Assembly (NCBI RefSeq): GCF_030756675.1
Contig: NZ_JAVBXD010000020.1
Span: 1-64,000 of the forward strand
Direction: 5' to 3'
DNA: 64,000 nt
From: Bacillus multifaciens
Lineage (GTDB): Bacteria > Bacillota > Bacilli > Bacillales > Bacillaceae_G
This document shows positions 17,039 through 27,200 of the stretch, piece by piece (position 1 is the first letter of the stretch; the number at the start of each line of letters is the position of its first letter). The position numbers and the translations under genes are program-made. The notes beneath the pieces are model-generated. The model did no database searches, was not told the origin of the DNA, and was given only the letters and a program-made list of their open reading frames with translations.

Positions 17039-18220
17039 ATGAAAAAAGACATATTATTTGTTATTAATAATTTGAACTGCGGTGGAGCTGAGAAGTCGTT
17101 AATTTCTCTATTGAATACGATTGATTACTCTCGTTATAATGTAGATTTATTTCTATTTAAGCACGAAGGTTTATTCTTTAATAAAATACCTACCCAAGTA
17201 AATATATTAGAAGAACCTTCTGAGTATCGGTTGTTTGATATGTCCATAAAAGCAGCTACTATGCAATGCTTGCGGCAAGGGAAAATCAATATCGCCTTAT
17301 CGAGGGTTTGTGCAGGCTACATATTTAAAAGTGAGAAAAACAGTGCTCGTTGCGAACAAAGGGTCTGGCGTTATTTATCCCAATCTTTGCAAACTCTTCA
17401 TAAAACATATGATGTAGCAATTGGGTACTTAGAAAAGAACCCCGTTTACTTTTGTGTAGATAAGGTAAAGGCAAACAAAAAAATTGGCTTTATCCATACC
17501 GACTATGATAAGTTCGGAATGGATTCTAACCTTGACATGCAGTATTTTCGTTCATTAGATCATATCGTAACAGTGTCAGAAGAATGCGCGAATGTTTTAA
17601 AACAAAGATTTCCTATATACAAGGATAAGATTGGTGTTATTCATAACATAGTATCTCCAAGTATGATTTATAAAATGTCGCAAGAAAAAGCAGCTATAAA
17701 GCATAAGGGGATAAAACTTGTTTCTGTAGGGAGGTTAAGCAATGAAAAAGGATTCGATTTTGCTGTAAAGGCATGTAAGAATCTTGTTCAAAATGGATAT
17801 GAAATAAAGTGGTATATCATTGGCGAAGGCGAGGAACGGAATAAGCTAGCAAGAATGATAGAAGAGAACCATCTCCAAGAGCATTTTTTTCTGTTAGGAA
17901 TGAAAGAAAATCCATATCCATATATAAAAGAAGCCGATATATATGTTCAATCATCTAGATTTGAAGGGAAATCGATTGCAATAGACGAAGCAAAAATACT
18001 ACATAAACCAATAGTGGTAACAAACTTCAGTACAGCTAAAGATCAAATAAAACATGAAGAAAACGGGATTATAGTAGAGATGAACGGTAATGCAATTGCA
18101 GAAGGAATTCAAAAATTGATACATGATGAAAAGTTAAGGAATAAGTTAATACAGAATTTATCAAATGAAGAGCTGGGAACCGAGTCGGAGATAGAAAAAT
18201 TATACACATTATTGAAGTAG
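17039..18220 (+). CDS. GT4-family glycosyltransferase (paralogue 3 of 3)
   Basis: A GT-B transferase of 393 residues, the closest relative of its upstream neighbour. It has KKDILFVINNLNCGGAEKSL at the start and MKENPYPYIKEADIYVQSSR, then FEGKSIAIDEAKILHKPI, near 300-330. It shares the NVDLFLF and IGYLEK segments with that neighbour. ATG 17039 follows AAAAGGTGATTAGC. A tandem pair may add two like residues in different linkages; this is inference. Confidence 0.86.
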   Translation: MKKDILFVINNLNCGGAEKSLISLLNTIDYSRYNVDLFLFKHEGLFFNKIPTQVNILEEPSEYRLFDMSIKAATMQCLRQGKINIALSRVCAGYIFKSEKNSARCEQRVWRYLSQSLQTLHKTYDVAIGYLEKNPVYFCVDKVKANKKIGFIHTDYDKFGMDSNLDMQYFRSLDHIVTVSEECANVLKQRFPIYKDKIGVIHNIVSPSMIYKMSQEKAAIKHKGIKLVSVGRLSNEKGFDFAVKACKNLVQNGYEIKWYIIGEGEERNKLARMIEENHLQEHFFLLGMKENPYPYIKEADIYVQSSRFEGKSIAIDEAKILHKPIVVTNFSTAKDQIKHEENGIIVEMNGNAIAEGIQKLIHDEKLRNKLIQNLSNEELGTESEIEKLYTLLK

Positions 18221-18240
18221 TATAGAAAGGGCATAATCAT

Positions 18241-19428
18241 ATGATTATACAAGCAGTAGCTTTTACATTACTTGTTGTAATAGCAATTATCATATTGATT
18301 GATTTAGTTCCTATATGTAAAGCTTGGATAAGCAGAATAAAAATAGGAAGATATACGAATCAAAATGTATGGAATCAATCAATTACTAATATAGGTGTGA
18401 AATGGCTAAATAAAACGCCAAAAATTAAAGTAACGGATAATACGAGATTAATAGCCATTGATATGCTGAAAGGGAACTATACAGAACGTGCTATACAGCA
18501 CTGGCAAGAAGCAGCTTTACTACTGGGATTGGCAGAATATTTGAAGTGTAACGACGATAAAGAAGTGAAGCATGAAATTACGAAATTTTTAGATTCGAAA
18601 TTCGATCGTAATGGGCAATGGATAAATAAGCCTCAATATGTAGATGGTGCAATACTTGCCTATGCTGTTATGAAACTGAATTTTGTAGACATAGATACAT
18701 ACAAACAAGCATTAGATACTGTTTGGGAAATGATCCAAGGCCATATAGGAGAAGACGGCACTGTACAATATAGAAAGTTCATGAAGCATTATAGATATGT
18801 AGATACTATCGGTTTCATATGCCCGTTTTTAGTTTCTTATGGTGTCCGATATAAAAAAGCTGAATGTATAAACTTAGCAGTAAAGCAGATTAAGGAGTAT
18901 GAACAGTACGGTATGTTGAAGCAATATAATATACCGTGTCATGCTTATGATCTGAAGAGTAAAACGCCTCTTGGATTATATGGGTGGGGAAGAGGGCTTG
19001 GTTGGTTTGCTATAGGTCTTATCGATGCTTGGAATGAACTTCCAGAAAATAGTGAGTACAAATACGAGCTAGAAGAAAGCGTCAAACGATTTGCCAAAGC
19101 TGCCCAGGGTTTTCAGCAAAATAACGGAAACTGGAACTGGATGGTAACGAGGGCAGAATGTACACCAGATTCTTCTACAACAGCAACATTATGCTGGTTT
19201 ATGCTTCAGGCAGCAAAAATAGAAGAGATTTCAGAAGAATGCTTAAAAAGTGGAGAAAAGGCTATTCATTATTTAATGAAAGTGACGAGAAGGAATGGAG
19301 CAGTAGATTTTTCACAAGGCGACACAAAGGACATAGGTGTATATTCTATGCGGTTTGATATACTTCCCTTTACGCAAGGGTTCTGTATTAGAATGATAAA
19401 TTCATCTAACAATTCTAAGGTTGTGTGA
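18241..19428 (+). CDS. membrane-anchored glycoside hydrolase, GH88/GH105-like
   Basis: Resembles unsaturated-glycuronyl hydrolases with an (alpha/alpha)6 barrel. After a single N-terminal membrane segment (4-25), which would place the domain outside the cell, there is YVDGAILAYAV (near 130), MKHYRYVDTIGFICPFL (near 182) and YGWGRGLGWFAIGLID (near 245), and DSSTTAT (near 310). The last two are GH88/105-type motifs. 395 residues. Within a biosynthetic operon it may trim or edit the polymer or help release biofilm. If the activity is true GH105, the substrate would carry an unsaturated uronic acid. ATG 18241 follows AAAGGGCATAATCAT. Confidence 0.7.
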   Translation: MIIQAVAFTLLVVIAIIILIDLVPICKAWISRIKIGRYTNQNVWNQSITNIGVKWLNKTPKIKVTDNTRLIAIDMLKGNYTERAIQHWQEAALLLGLAEYLKCNDDKEVKHEITKFLDSKFDRNGQWINKPQYVDGAILAYAVMKLNFVDIDTYKQALDTVWEMIQGHIGEDGTVQYRKFMKHYRYVDTIGFICPFLVSYGVRYKKAECINLAVKQIKEYEQYGMLKQYNIPCHAYDLKSKTPLGLYGWGRGLGWFAIGLIDAWNELPENSEYKYELEESVKRFAKAAQGFQQNNGNWNWMVTRAECTPDSSTTATLCWFMLQAAKIEEISEECLKSGEKAIHYLMKVTRRNGAVDFSQGDTKDIGVYSMRFDILPFTQGFCIRMINSSNNSKVV

Positions 19429-19995
19429 TTGAGTATGATAAAAAGACTGGTCAATTTTTTAAAGGCTAGATTGAAAAAGTTTGTACTAGATGAAATATGG
19501 TTAGAAGATTATATAAAGCTGGGAATGAAGATAGGAAATAATTGTTCTATCCAACCAGGAGTAATATTTGACTACTCTCATTGCTGGTTAATAAGGATAG
19601 GTAACAATGTTACTATAGCACCACAAGCGTATTTATTAGCCCATGATGCTAGTACAAAAAGATTAAATGGTTATACGAAAGTCGCTAGTATTACTATAGA
19701 AGATAATGTGTTTATTGGTGCAAGAGCTTTAATTATGCCAGGGGTTACTGTAGGTAAGAACTCAATAGTTGCAGCTGGAAGTATAGTAACAAAATCCGTA
19801 CCAGAAGGAAGTATAGTAGCTGGCAATCCGGCAAAAGTCATATCTACGGTAGAGAGCTACATAGAAAAGAATAGAACATTAAGTAGTGTTGCTAAAATTT
19901 ATGATAGCAGCTTCACTATTCAAGGGAATATATCCCATTCTGATAAGGAAAAAATGTATGAAGAACTAGTGAATGGCATAGGCTTTATCGAATAA
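19429..19995 (+). CDS. hexapeptide-repeat acyltransferase
   Basis: A left-handed beta-helix O-acetyltransferase of 188 residues. It has hexapeptide turns from about 30 to 145, the active-site-type AHDAST segment, and the C-terminal [17 protein letters not shown] and [14 protein letters not shown] blocks. This is the second such enzyme in the operon (compare 11640). The likely start is TTG 19429, immediately after the previous stop and 8 bp from AAGG; ATG 19435 is the alternative. A short hairpin terminator follows the stop. Confidence 0.83.
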   Translation: MSMIKRLVNFLKARLKKFVLDEIWLEDYIKLGMKIGNNCSIQPGVIFDYSHCWLIRIGNNVTIAPQAYLLAHDASTKRLNGYTKVASITIEDNVFIGARALIMPGVTVGKNSIVAAGSIVTKSVPEGSIVAGNPAKVISTVESYIEKNRTLSSVAKIYDSSFTIQGNISHSDKEKMYEELVNGIGFIE

Positions 19996-19997
19996 GG

Positions 19998-20021
19998 ACC
20001 TTTCGCAAAAGGTTATTTTTA
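19998..20021 (+). terminator. short intrinsic terminator
   Basis: ACCTTT-CGCA-AAAGGT directly after the acyltransferase stop, followed by TATTTTTAT. The stem is only 6 bp, so attenuation rather than a full stop is possible. Confidence 0.5.
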
Positions 20022-20031
20022 TAAGGAATTT

Positions 20032-20140
20032 TGGGATGGAAACGTGTAGCTTACTATGTGTATAGCAGAGCTACTCTTTTTTTCGTCCTATTTTAATATA
20101 CATGGTAGAGCAGGTGCAAGCGGAATGTATTAAGAATATG
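20032..20140 (+). repeat. possible degenerate bcr1-type repeat
   Basis: Blocks ACTATGTGTATAG, GAGCTACTCTTTTTTTCG and GAGCAGGTGCAAG keep the order of the central part of better bcr1-type copies but are strongly diverged. It lies in the 397-bp gap before the next intact gene. Confidence 0.35.
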
Positions 20141-20196
20141 AATTTACAAAATAGATCTGATTTAGTGGAAAGTATTTTTTTAGAGAGGGAGAAATC

Positions 20197-20289
20197 ATGA
20201 TAAAACGTTATAAAGAGCTAGACTCTCTTAGGGGCATTGCTGCAGCAAATAATAGAATTGTTATTCCATGGAGAAAAAAGGTCAGTTGA
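20197..20289 (+). pseudogene. N-terminal remnant of an acyltransferase-3 (OafA/YrhL) gene
   Basis: ATG 20197, with a good ribosome site (GAGAGGGAGAAATC), opens KRYKELDSLRGIAA. This is the diagnostic first helix of membrane O-acetyltransferases of the acyltransferase-3 family, normally about 350 residues long. The similarity stops after about 17 residues and a TGA follows at 20287-20289. The rest of the gene has been deleted, so this is a decayed gene and not a functional small protein. Confidence 0.75.
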
Positions 20290-20392
20290 AGAATAGAAAA
20301 TAATGAAGAGAACTACCTAACCTAAGGATAGCAGGAGAAAAATTATTTTATGGACTATCCAATTGAAGGAAATACTTAGAAGGGGGTTCGGT

Positions 20393-21319
20393 ATGGGACA
20401 AATAAAGGTAAAAAGCACGTTGGTTTTTGTTTGGAACACATTGGTTGATATAAAAATTCAAGGCTTGAATAGAGCGCTTATTATGAAAGATTGGTTTATG
20501 AAAAAATTGTTTAGACCGCCTATCATTCAGTCTATAGACGACACTCTAGCCAAAATAATTTATAATAAGGCTTCTATAGCTAGGTACGGTGATGGTGAGT
20601 TTAAATTAATTCAGAATCGAGATATAACATTTCAACAAGCTGATCATTTGTTGTCCAAAAGGTTAAGAGAAATATTGTTAAGCGAAGATCATCATTTCTT
20701 AGTTTGTTTGCCAGATGTCTTTCAAGACCTAACAAAATATGCAGATGAACCAAGGGATTATTGGAGTCTCCATATCGCGAAATTTAGATTAAAGTGGTAC
20801 AAAAATTTTAAAAAAGGAAAAATATATTACAATTCTTTTATATCGAGAATTTATTATCCTTTCCGTGATAAATCAAAATGTAAAGATTGGTTTATGTTAT
20901 TAAAATTAATATGGAAGGACAGAGATGTAGTTGTAATAGAAGGAAATAAGAGTAGATTAGGTGTTGGAAATAACTTGTTTGATAATGTTAAATCGCTTGA
21001 AAGAATTTTAGTACCAGAGGAACATGCATTTTCACATTATAATAAAATCTTAACAGCAGCTAAACAAACTGATCCATCTAAATTAATTCTATTAGCAGTT
21101 GGACCTACCGCCACTGTATTGGCATACGATTTATATAAGGCGGGATATCAAGCCGTCGATATAGGACATGTAGATATTGAATACGAATGGTTTTTAAGAC
21201 AAGCAAAAACAAAAATTAAAATTGAAAATAAATACGTATGCGAAGCAGGGGCCGGACAAGGTGTAGGAGATATTCAAGATGAAAAATATTTGAGTGAAAT
21301 TAAAGCTGTAATAAGATAA
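20393..21319 (+). CDS. GT-D fold glycosyltransferase (SP_1767/DUF1792 family)
   Basis: A 308-residue protein whose motif ASIARYGDGEFKLI (near 60-73; D67-G68-E69) is the DxE nucleotide-sugar site of the GT-D family, first seen in glycosylation of streptococcal serine-rich adhesins. NKSRLGVGNNLFDNVKSLER and LLAVGPTATVLAYDLYKAGY are further family blocks. ATG 20393 is chosen because AGAAGGGGGTT lies 7 bp upstream. It restarts the operon after the acyltransferase remnant. It could add a sugar to the repeat unit or to a protein. Confidence 0.82.
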   Translation: MGQIKVKSTLVFVWNTLVDIKIQGLNRALIMKDWFMKKLFRPPIIQSIDDTLAKIIYNKASIARYGDGEFKLIQNRDITFQQADHLLSKRLREILLSEDHHFLVCLPDVFQDLTKYADEPRDYWSLHIAKFRLKWYKNFKKGKIYYNSFISRIYYPFRDKSKCKDWFMLLKLIWKDRDVVVIEGNKSRLGVGNNLFDNVKSLERILVPEEHAFSHYNKILTAAKQTDPSKLILLAVGPTATVLAYDLYKAGYQAVDIGHVDIEYEWFLRQAKTKIKIENKYVCEAGAGQGVGDIQDEKYLSEIKAVIR

Positions 21320-21354
21320 GCATAAAGGATGTAGCAGATGGGAGTAATGTAGAG

Positions 21355-22371
21355 GTGAAAAGATTGTGCGAATTAATAAGTGTGATTGTTCCCATATACA
21401 ATGTGGAAAAATGGCTACCTCGATGTATTGAAGGCATTTTAAATCAGCCGTTTACCAATATTGAATTAATTCTTGTTAATGATGGTTCGTCAGATAAATG
21501 TGGTAAAATATGCGAGGAATATGCAAAAAAAGATAATAGAATTAAAGTAATACATAAAGAAAACAAAGGGGTGAGCAGCGCAAGAAATGCAGGGATTGAA
21601 GTTGCCACAGGAAAGTATATAGTGTTTATTGATCCTGACGATGAGATAAGTAAAAGCTATTTTACTAAATTATATAGCACTGCGGAAAATTATAACTGTG
21701 ATGCGGTAATATGCGGATACGAAACAATTCCTAACCATAGTATAATCACTCCTAATTTTAAGTTAAATACTGTTATGAATGGGAGGGACTTTGTATTAAG
21801 TTCTTCAAATATTCATTCTAGTAATGATCTGTGTTTCTCATGGAGATATATGTATAATTTAAGCACTATAAAAGACAAAAACATCAGATTCAATGAACAA
21901 GTGTTTATTGGAGAAGATGTTATTTTTAATTTGGAGTTTCTACTGAAGTCACAAAGAGTATGTGCGCTATCAGAAATTCTATATTTTTATAATGTAAATA
22001 ATGTAAATAGTTTAATGAGAGCTCCGTTTAAACCAAATTTAGAGGGAAGTTTAGTTTTACAATATAAAATAAGAAAACAGCTTTCCAAAGAATTTAGTTT
22101 ATTACAAGAGAAACATTTTAGAAAAGATATGGCAAATTACTATATAAACAACATATATAGGCTATTAATTAATAATTTAAAAAGCGATCCTTATGCGAAT
22201 GTGAATAGTGCGTTTCGTAGGATTGTAAATTATGAGATGTTCTCTGATAGTTTCAAGGAAATCGGCTTTTCATATCAATGTAATAATTTTAAAGAGTATC
22301 TTTATTATTTAGCTTTAAAATTTAAGGTGTACCCATTAATTATTCAAGCATATAAAAGAGAAATGATATAA
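21355..22371 (+). CDS. GT2-family glycosyltransferase
   Basis: A GT-A transferase of about 338 residues with ISVIVPIYNVEKWLPRCIEG, VNDGSSDKCG, KGVSSARNAG, the metal site FIDPDDEI, and GEDVIFNLEF as the acidic catalytic region. Start uncertain: GTG 21355 is used, while an in-frame TTG at 21364 has GAGGTG 6 bp upstream and would remove three residues. It is downstream of the GT-D gene by 35 bp. Specificity unknown. Confidence 0.85.
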   Translation: MKRLCELISVIVPIYNVEKWLPRCIEGILNQPFTNIELILVNDGSSDKCGKICEEYAKKDNRIKVIHKENKGVSSARNAGIEVATGKYIVFIDPDDEISKSYFTKLYSTAENYNCDAVICGYETIPNHSIITPNFKLNTVMNGRDFVLSSSNIHSSNDLCFSWRYMYNLSTIKDKNIRFNEQVFIGEDVIFNLEFLLKSQRVCALSEILYFYNVNNVNSLMRAPFKPNLEGSLVLQYKIRKQLSKEFSLLQEKHFRKDMANYYINNIYRLLINNLKSDPYANVNSAFRRIVNYEMFSDSFKEIGFSYQCNNFKEYLYYLALKFKVYPLIIQAYKREMI

Positions 22372-22395
22372 ATCGCAATTAAAAACATGATATAA

Positions 22396-22532
22396 AGATT
22401 TTGGAAGAAAAGCCTAGATAGCTGTGTATAGAGGCATTCAACTGTAATCCAAAAGGAGAGAGCGGGTGCAGGTCGTTATTTATTCTACATAGCAGCAGCG
22501 ACTTGTATGTCGGAAAATTAAAATAGCTTTAT
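22396..22532 (+). repeat. bcr1-type repeat (degenerate)
   Basis: Recognisable by GAGAGCGGGTGCAGGTCG, TTCTACATAGCAGCAGCGAC, TTGTATGTCGGAAAATTAAA and a terminal TTTAT. The 5' third is diverged. It lies in the gap between a GT2 gene and the flippase, inside the operon. Confidence 0.6.
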
Positions 22533-22588
22533 AGAGATAGTATCTTTCAATGAAAAGTGGTTCTATATTTTTGGAAGCAGGGGGAAAA

Positions 22589-24136
22589 ATGAGAGTTAGA
22601 AATTCAATTATCAATATATCAGCCGGCATAGGTAGTCAAGTTATTATTACAATATTAAGTTTTGTCTCAAGAACAATGTTCATTACTTACTTAGGAGTTG
22701 AGTACTTAGGGGTAAATGGACTATTTACAAATGTATTAGGAATGTTATCTTTAGCTGAGGCAGGAATAGGATCTGCTATTATATATAATCTTTATAAACC
22801 AGTAGCAGATAATGATGAAGAAAGAATCAATGTGCTAATGAAATTTTATAAAAAGGCATATATGGTAATCGCCTTAATCGTCTTACTGTTGGGATTAGCG
22901 CTTCTTCCTTTTCTTGGATATATTGCTAAAGATGCAAAAGTTGAAAATATTCATGTGATTTACATCATTTTTTTACTGAATACGGCTTCGTCGTATTTAT
23001 TTTCTTATAAAAGCTCATTTTTAAATGTTTGTCAAAAGGGATATATTGTTACAGGAGTTTACTCTATTTCATCCATTGTGTCTACTTGTATTAAGCTGGG
23101 AATTTTATATTTTACACACAGTTATATTTTATATCTCATAATAGATATTGTGATAACAATTACTACCGCTGCAGGTTTGGCAGTGATGGTAGATAAAATG
23201 TACCCATTCTTAAAAAACAAAACAGCAAGTAAATTAGATGATGAAACAAAAAGTAATATTGTAAAAAATGTAAAAGCCTTAATATTACATAATATAGGTG
23301 GATACGCTGTTTTTGGTACTGATAACATGTTGATTGCTTTTTTTGTCAGTGTGAAAGCTGTCGGTTTGTATTCTAATTATTATATGTTAATCAATATTTG
23401 CAGGACGTTTATAAATCAAGTTTTTGATAATATGAATCATAGTGTAGGAAACTTAGTAGCAAAAGAAAGCGATGATAAAATTTATAGCGTATTTAAGGTT
23501 ACTATGTTTTGTAACTTTTGGATCTACTCATTCTTTACGATATCTTTGTATGTTCTAATGGAACCATTCATTACCTTGTGGATTGGTTCAAAATTTATAA
23601 TGGATACAAGTGTATTGATAATATTGATAATTAATTTTTATGTGTCAGGAATGAGACGTTCTATATCTATGGTGAAAACAACATCCGGAATTTTTCATGA
23701 AGACCGATACGCTCCCTTTTTAGAGGCTACTGTGAATCTTGGTATTTCTATTATTTTAGTTCAATATATGGGCATAACAGGTGTTTTCATCGGAACGCTT
23801 ATAAGCACCTTGGCAGTTCCATTTTGGATTGCACCTTATTTAGTATATAAAAAGGTATTTCATCAACCAGTAAGGAATTACTTTTTAAAATATGCGTATT
23901 ATGCAGCAATAGGAATTGGAACCTGTCTGATAACAAGTTTTGTATGTAGTCTCATTTCATATGGGGGTTTTTTACAATTAATCGTAAGAGTGGTTGTTTG
24001 TTTAATTATTCCAAATATACTGTATACACTTATTTTTTATAAAACAGATGAGTTTAAATATTTATTTGGAATTGTAAAAAAAATAATAGGAATGCTTATT
24101 GGTAAATTAGGAATAAACAAGAAAATCACCTTTTAA
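22589..24136 (+). CDS. Wzx-like polysaccharide flippase (MATE/PST family)
   Basis: It moves lipid-linked repeat units across the membrane for polymerisation by the EpsG-like protein. The 515-residue protein has 12-14 hydrophobic segments and the conserved N-terminal block RTMFITYLGVEYLGVNGLFT with LSLAEAGIGSAIIYNLYKP, typical of O-unit flippases. ATG 22589 is chosen because CAGGGGGAAAA lies just before it; a frame opening 39 bp earlier lacks a ribosome site. It is followed by the beta-helix protein gene after 92 bp. Confidence 0.88.
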   Translation: MRVRNSIINISAGIGSQVIITILSFVSRTMFITYLGVEYLGVNGLFTNVLGMLSLAEAGIGSAIIYNLYKPVADNDEERINVLMKFYKKAYMVIALIVLLLGLALLPFLGYIAKDAKVENIHVIYIIFLLNTASSYLFSYKSSFLNVCQKGYIVTGVYSISSIVSTCIKLGILYFTHSYILYLIIDIVITITTAAGLAVMVDKMYPFLKNKTASKLDDETKSNIVKNVKALILHNIGGYAVFGTDNMLIAFFVSVKAVGLYSNYYMLINICRTFINQVFDNMNHSVGNLVAKESDDKIYSVFKVTMFCNFWIYSFFTISLYVLMEPFITLWIGSKFIMDTSVLIILIINFYVSGMRRSISMVKTTSGIFHEDRYAPFLEATVNLGISIILVQYMGITGVFIGTLISTLAVPFWIAPYLVYKKVFHQPVRNYFLKYAYYAAIGIGTCLITSFVCSLISYGGFLQLIVRVVVCLIIPNILYTLIFYKTDEFKYLFGIVKKIIGMLIGKLGINKKITF

Positions 24137-24228
24137 CCTAGATAATATAATTTTACAATATCGTTAACATATCCAATCCCTTGCCTTTATATAGCATAAT
24201 ATATAGAAAAATGAAAAGGTGTGATTGG

Positions 24229-27200
24229 ATGGAGACATATGTAATAGAGTTAGATAGGTGGAATATTAAAAACAATGGGACAAATTCCTTTGCTACTACA
24301 AAGGGAATAAATGATGCGTTAGTGTGGGCTAAATCTGAAGGCTATAATCATATTATATTACCAGGCGGCACATATAAGTTAAAAATCGACAGTACAACTT
24401 TTTCATGTATTGTTATGCAAAGTAATATGCATTTTGAAATGGCGGATGGATGTATATTGCAGTTAGAAGCGAATTCATCGCCTTGGTATAGGATATTTGA
24501 AGTCAAAGGAATTAAAAATACAAAGATTAGCGGTGGGAAAATAGCTGGAGATAAAAACATACACATATATGAATTAGGAGTAAAATTTGTAAGAGGAGGC
24601 GTCAATGCTGACGGTTCATTGAATAATCAATCAAACTTTATTCGCAGTGAAATAATAGATAGATATAAAGATCCAGGATTGTTGAAATCTTTTAGACTAT
24701 GGTCTATTTCGGGTTTGGCTGCCAAAGTATATAGTTTTTATCAGTATAAAGATACGGTTTCTGCTAGTACGCTGGCCGGTTTTAGAACAAATGTACAATT
24801 TGCCCCGACGGAGTCAACAGGAAGAGGGTGGTTTGCACCAATAGCCAATGCTAATAAGATGGTTTTTGTGATTGACATTACCTCAACGCCGTTAAGTGAT
24901 ACTCAAATTGCTCAACTTACTGCTACAGTTACTAGTGAAAACTATACCCATGAGTGGGGACAAGGCATAGAAATAACTGGTTCAAATAATATTGAGATAA
25001 ATAATGTAGAGGTATGCGAATGTACTGGGGATGCTATTTCTACGGGATGGCTGCAATATAGAGTTAACCCGGATGAGTATACGCAAGAAGAAATGGGGTC
25101 ACATATCTATATTAACGATTGTGATCTTCATCATTGCAGAAGACAAGGAATTACCCTTGGTGGCTCAAATGATATTTATATTTATAATAATAAAATACAT
25201 CATATCGGAAAAGCGAGTGATAATGTTTCATCGGATTTTCGTAATGGGACTGCTCCAATGTTCGGGATAGATATTGAGTCTCTGGTCAGTGAAAGCAATA
25301 TACCATATAAATCTCCTTACTACGGAAAAGATGGATTAGAATTAAATTTTAGAATCTATATTTACAAAAACTATATTTATAATAACGAAAGAGGACATTT
25401 TGTAAACGCAGACGGTAACAATATAACAATAGAAGATAATACTTTTGAGAGTCGCAATGTTGGAGGCATTAGTTCGTATCCGACAAATATGTATGTAAAA
25501 TATCTTAATAATATTTTTATTAGATGCGAGCTTTGGGTTGAGGGAGATAATTTTGTTAACGGGGTAATTGGAAACAATGCAAACGTAAAACTAGCCGACA
25601 TAAGAGGAGCCACAATACAAAATGTTCGCTTAAAAGACGGGATATTTTATGGCAATGGTAGTTATGGATACTTGGGAACACCTGCTGTAGATGTTGAAAA
25701 CAGCACATTTTCTTTTAAAACGGCTCATGGTATGGGGAATTCTGCTCAAATATGTTTTGAAGAATGGGTAGGCAAAGTTCCTGCTGGAATTAGTGTAGAT
25801 AAAGTATATTATGTAGTAAATCGAACGGACTATAGCTTCCGGGTTTCTGAAAAGATAAATGGTGAACCTGTAGCGATTTATGATTCAGGAGAATGGGGAT
25901 TTAATGTAAGTAGATATAATTACGGGAGATGCTATATCTCAGATGTTGTAGTGGAAAGAGATTGGAATAATGACAGTTCACCAGGGTTTTCCCCTATTCT
26001 GACAGGGGGGGTTATGAAGAATGTCGTAGTTAAGAATTACAATGTAGATATTAAGCCATTTGATAATTATGTGGGAAGACCGAATATAATAGACGGTTTA
26101 ACTATAGTGGGAGCAGGCGGTAATATAAGTTCCTGCAATATAAGCGATAGTAAATTTATAACAGGAACGTATCGAGATATTACGCTAGGTTCTACGCAAA
26201 ATCCTTATGTAGGTGTCTATGCAGAGAGTTGTTTATTTGAAAACATGGGTGTAAATCTTATTAACGCCGTCTTAAGTAATAGTAAGTTTATTAATAATTG
26301 TACAGTTTATAAAAGCGATAATGTTCTACAGGCAATGTTAACTAATAGTTATTTAGAAAATAGTAAAATATTTCTTCACTGGCTGAGTTTACAAAAGGGA
26401 GTGCTCATAGCAAAATGTCTATTTAATAATGTAACTACGGACGTTAGTCCAAATACGATTATGATAGATAACTTAGATATAACTAACTCTTTAGCTGACT
26501 TGAAAGCGCCTGTTGTTACAGCTACTCCAGGTGGAGGTGTATTTAGCGCTTCTCAAAAAGTAACACTAACTACGAATGAACCAGCTAACATGTATTATAC
26601 CCTTGATGGAACAACACCTACCACATCCAGTGCTTTATATACGGGAGGATTGACAATTTCACAATCCACTACATTAAAAGTTCTTGCAGTTGATAACGCA
26701 GGAAATCAAAGTAAGGTAAAAGCATTTAGATATATAATTAAAACGGCTGCTCCGGCTGATGTCACAAATTTAATTGTTTCTGCTGTAAGGAATTCTAGTA
26801 TTGATTTATCATGGACGAAAAGTACGTCTAAGGATGTTGTGATATACGATGTTTATAAAGGGGCAACTTTGTTAGGAAGTGTTACAGGAACAACATATAC
26901 TGCTACAGGGCTTGCTCCAGCAACTCTGTATACATTTACTGTAAAAGCGGTAGATAAGTTCGGGGTTGCTTCAAGCGGTGTATCAGTAACAGCTACTACT
27001 ACTAATGACAATACTCCGCCAAGTGATATAACAAATCTAGTTGCAAGCAGCATTTCAGTTAATACAGTTGGTTTAACTTGGACAAAGAGCGTATCCTCTA
27101 ATGTTCAGTCATACGAGGTGTATCAAGGAGCTACTTTAATCAATTCTGTTACGACGCCTTACTATATTGTACCAGGATTGAAAGCTGCTACGGAATATTC

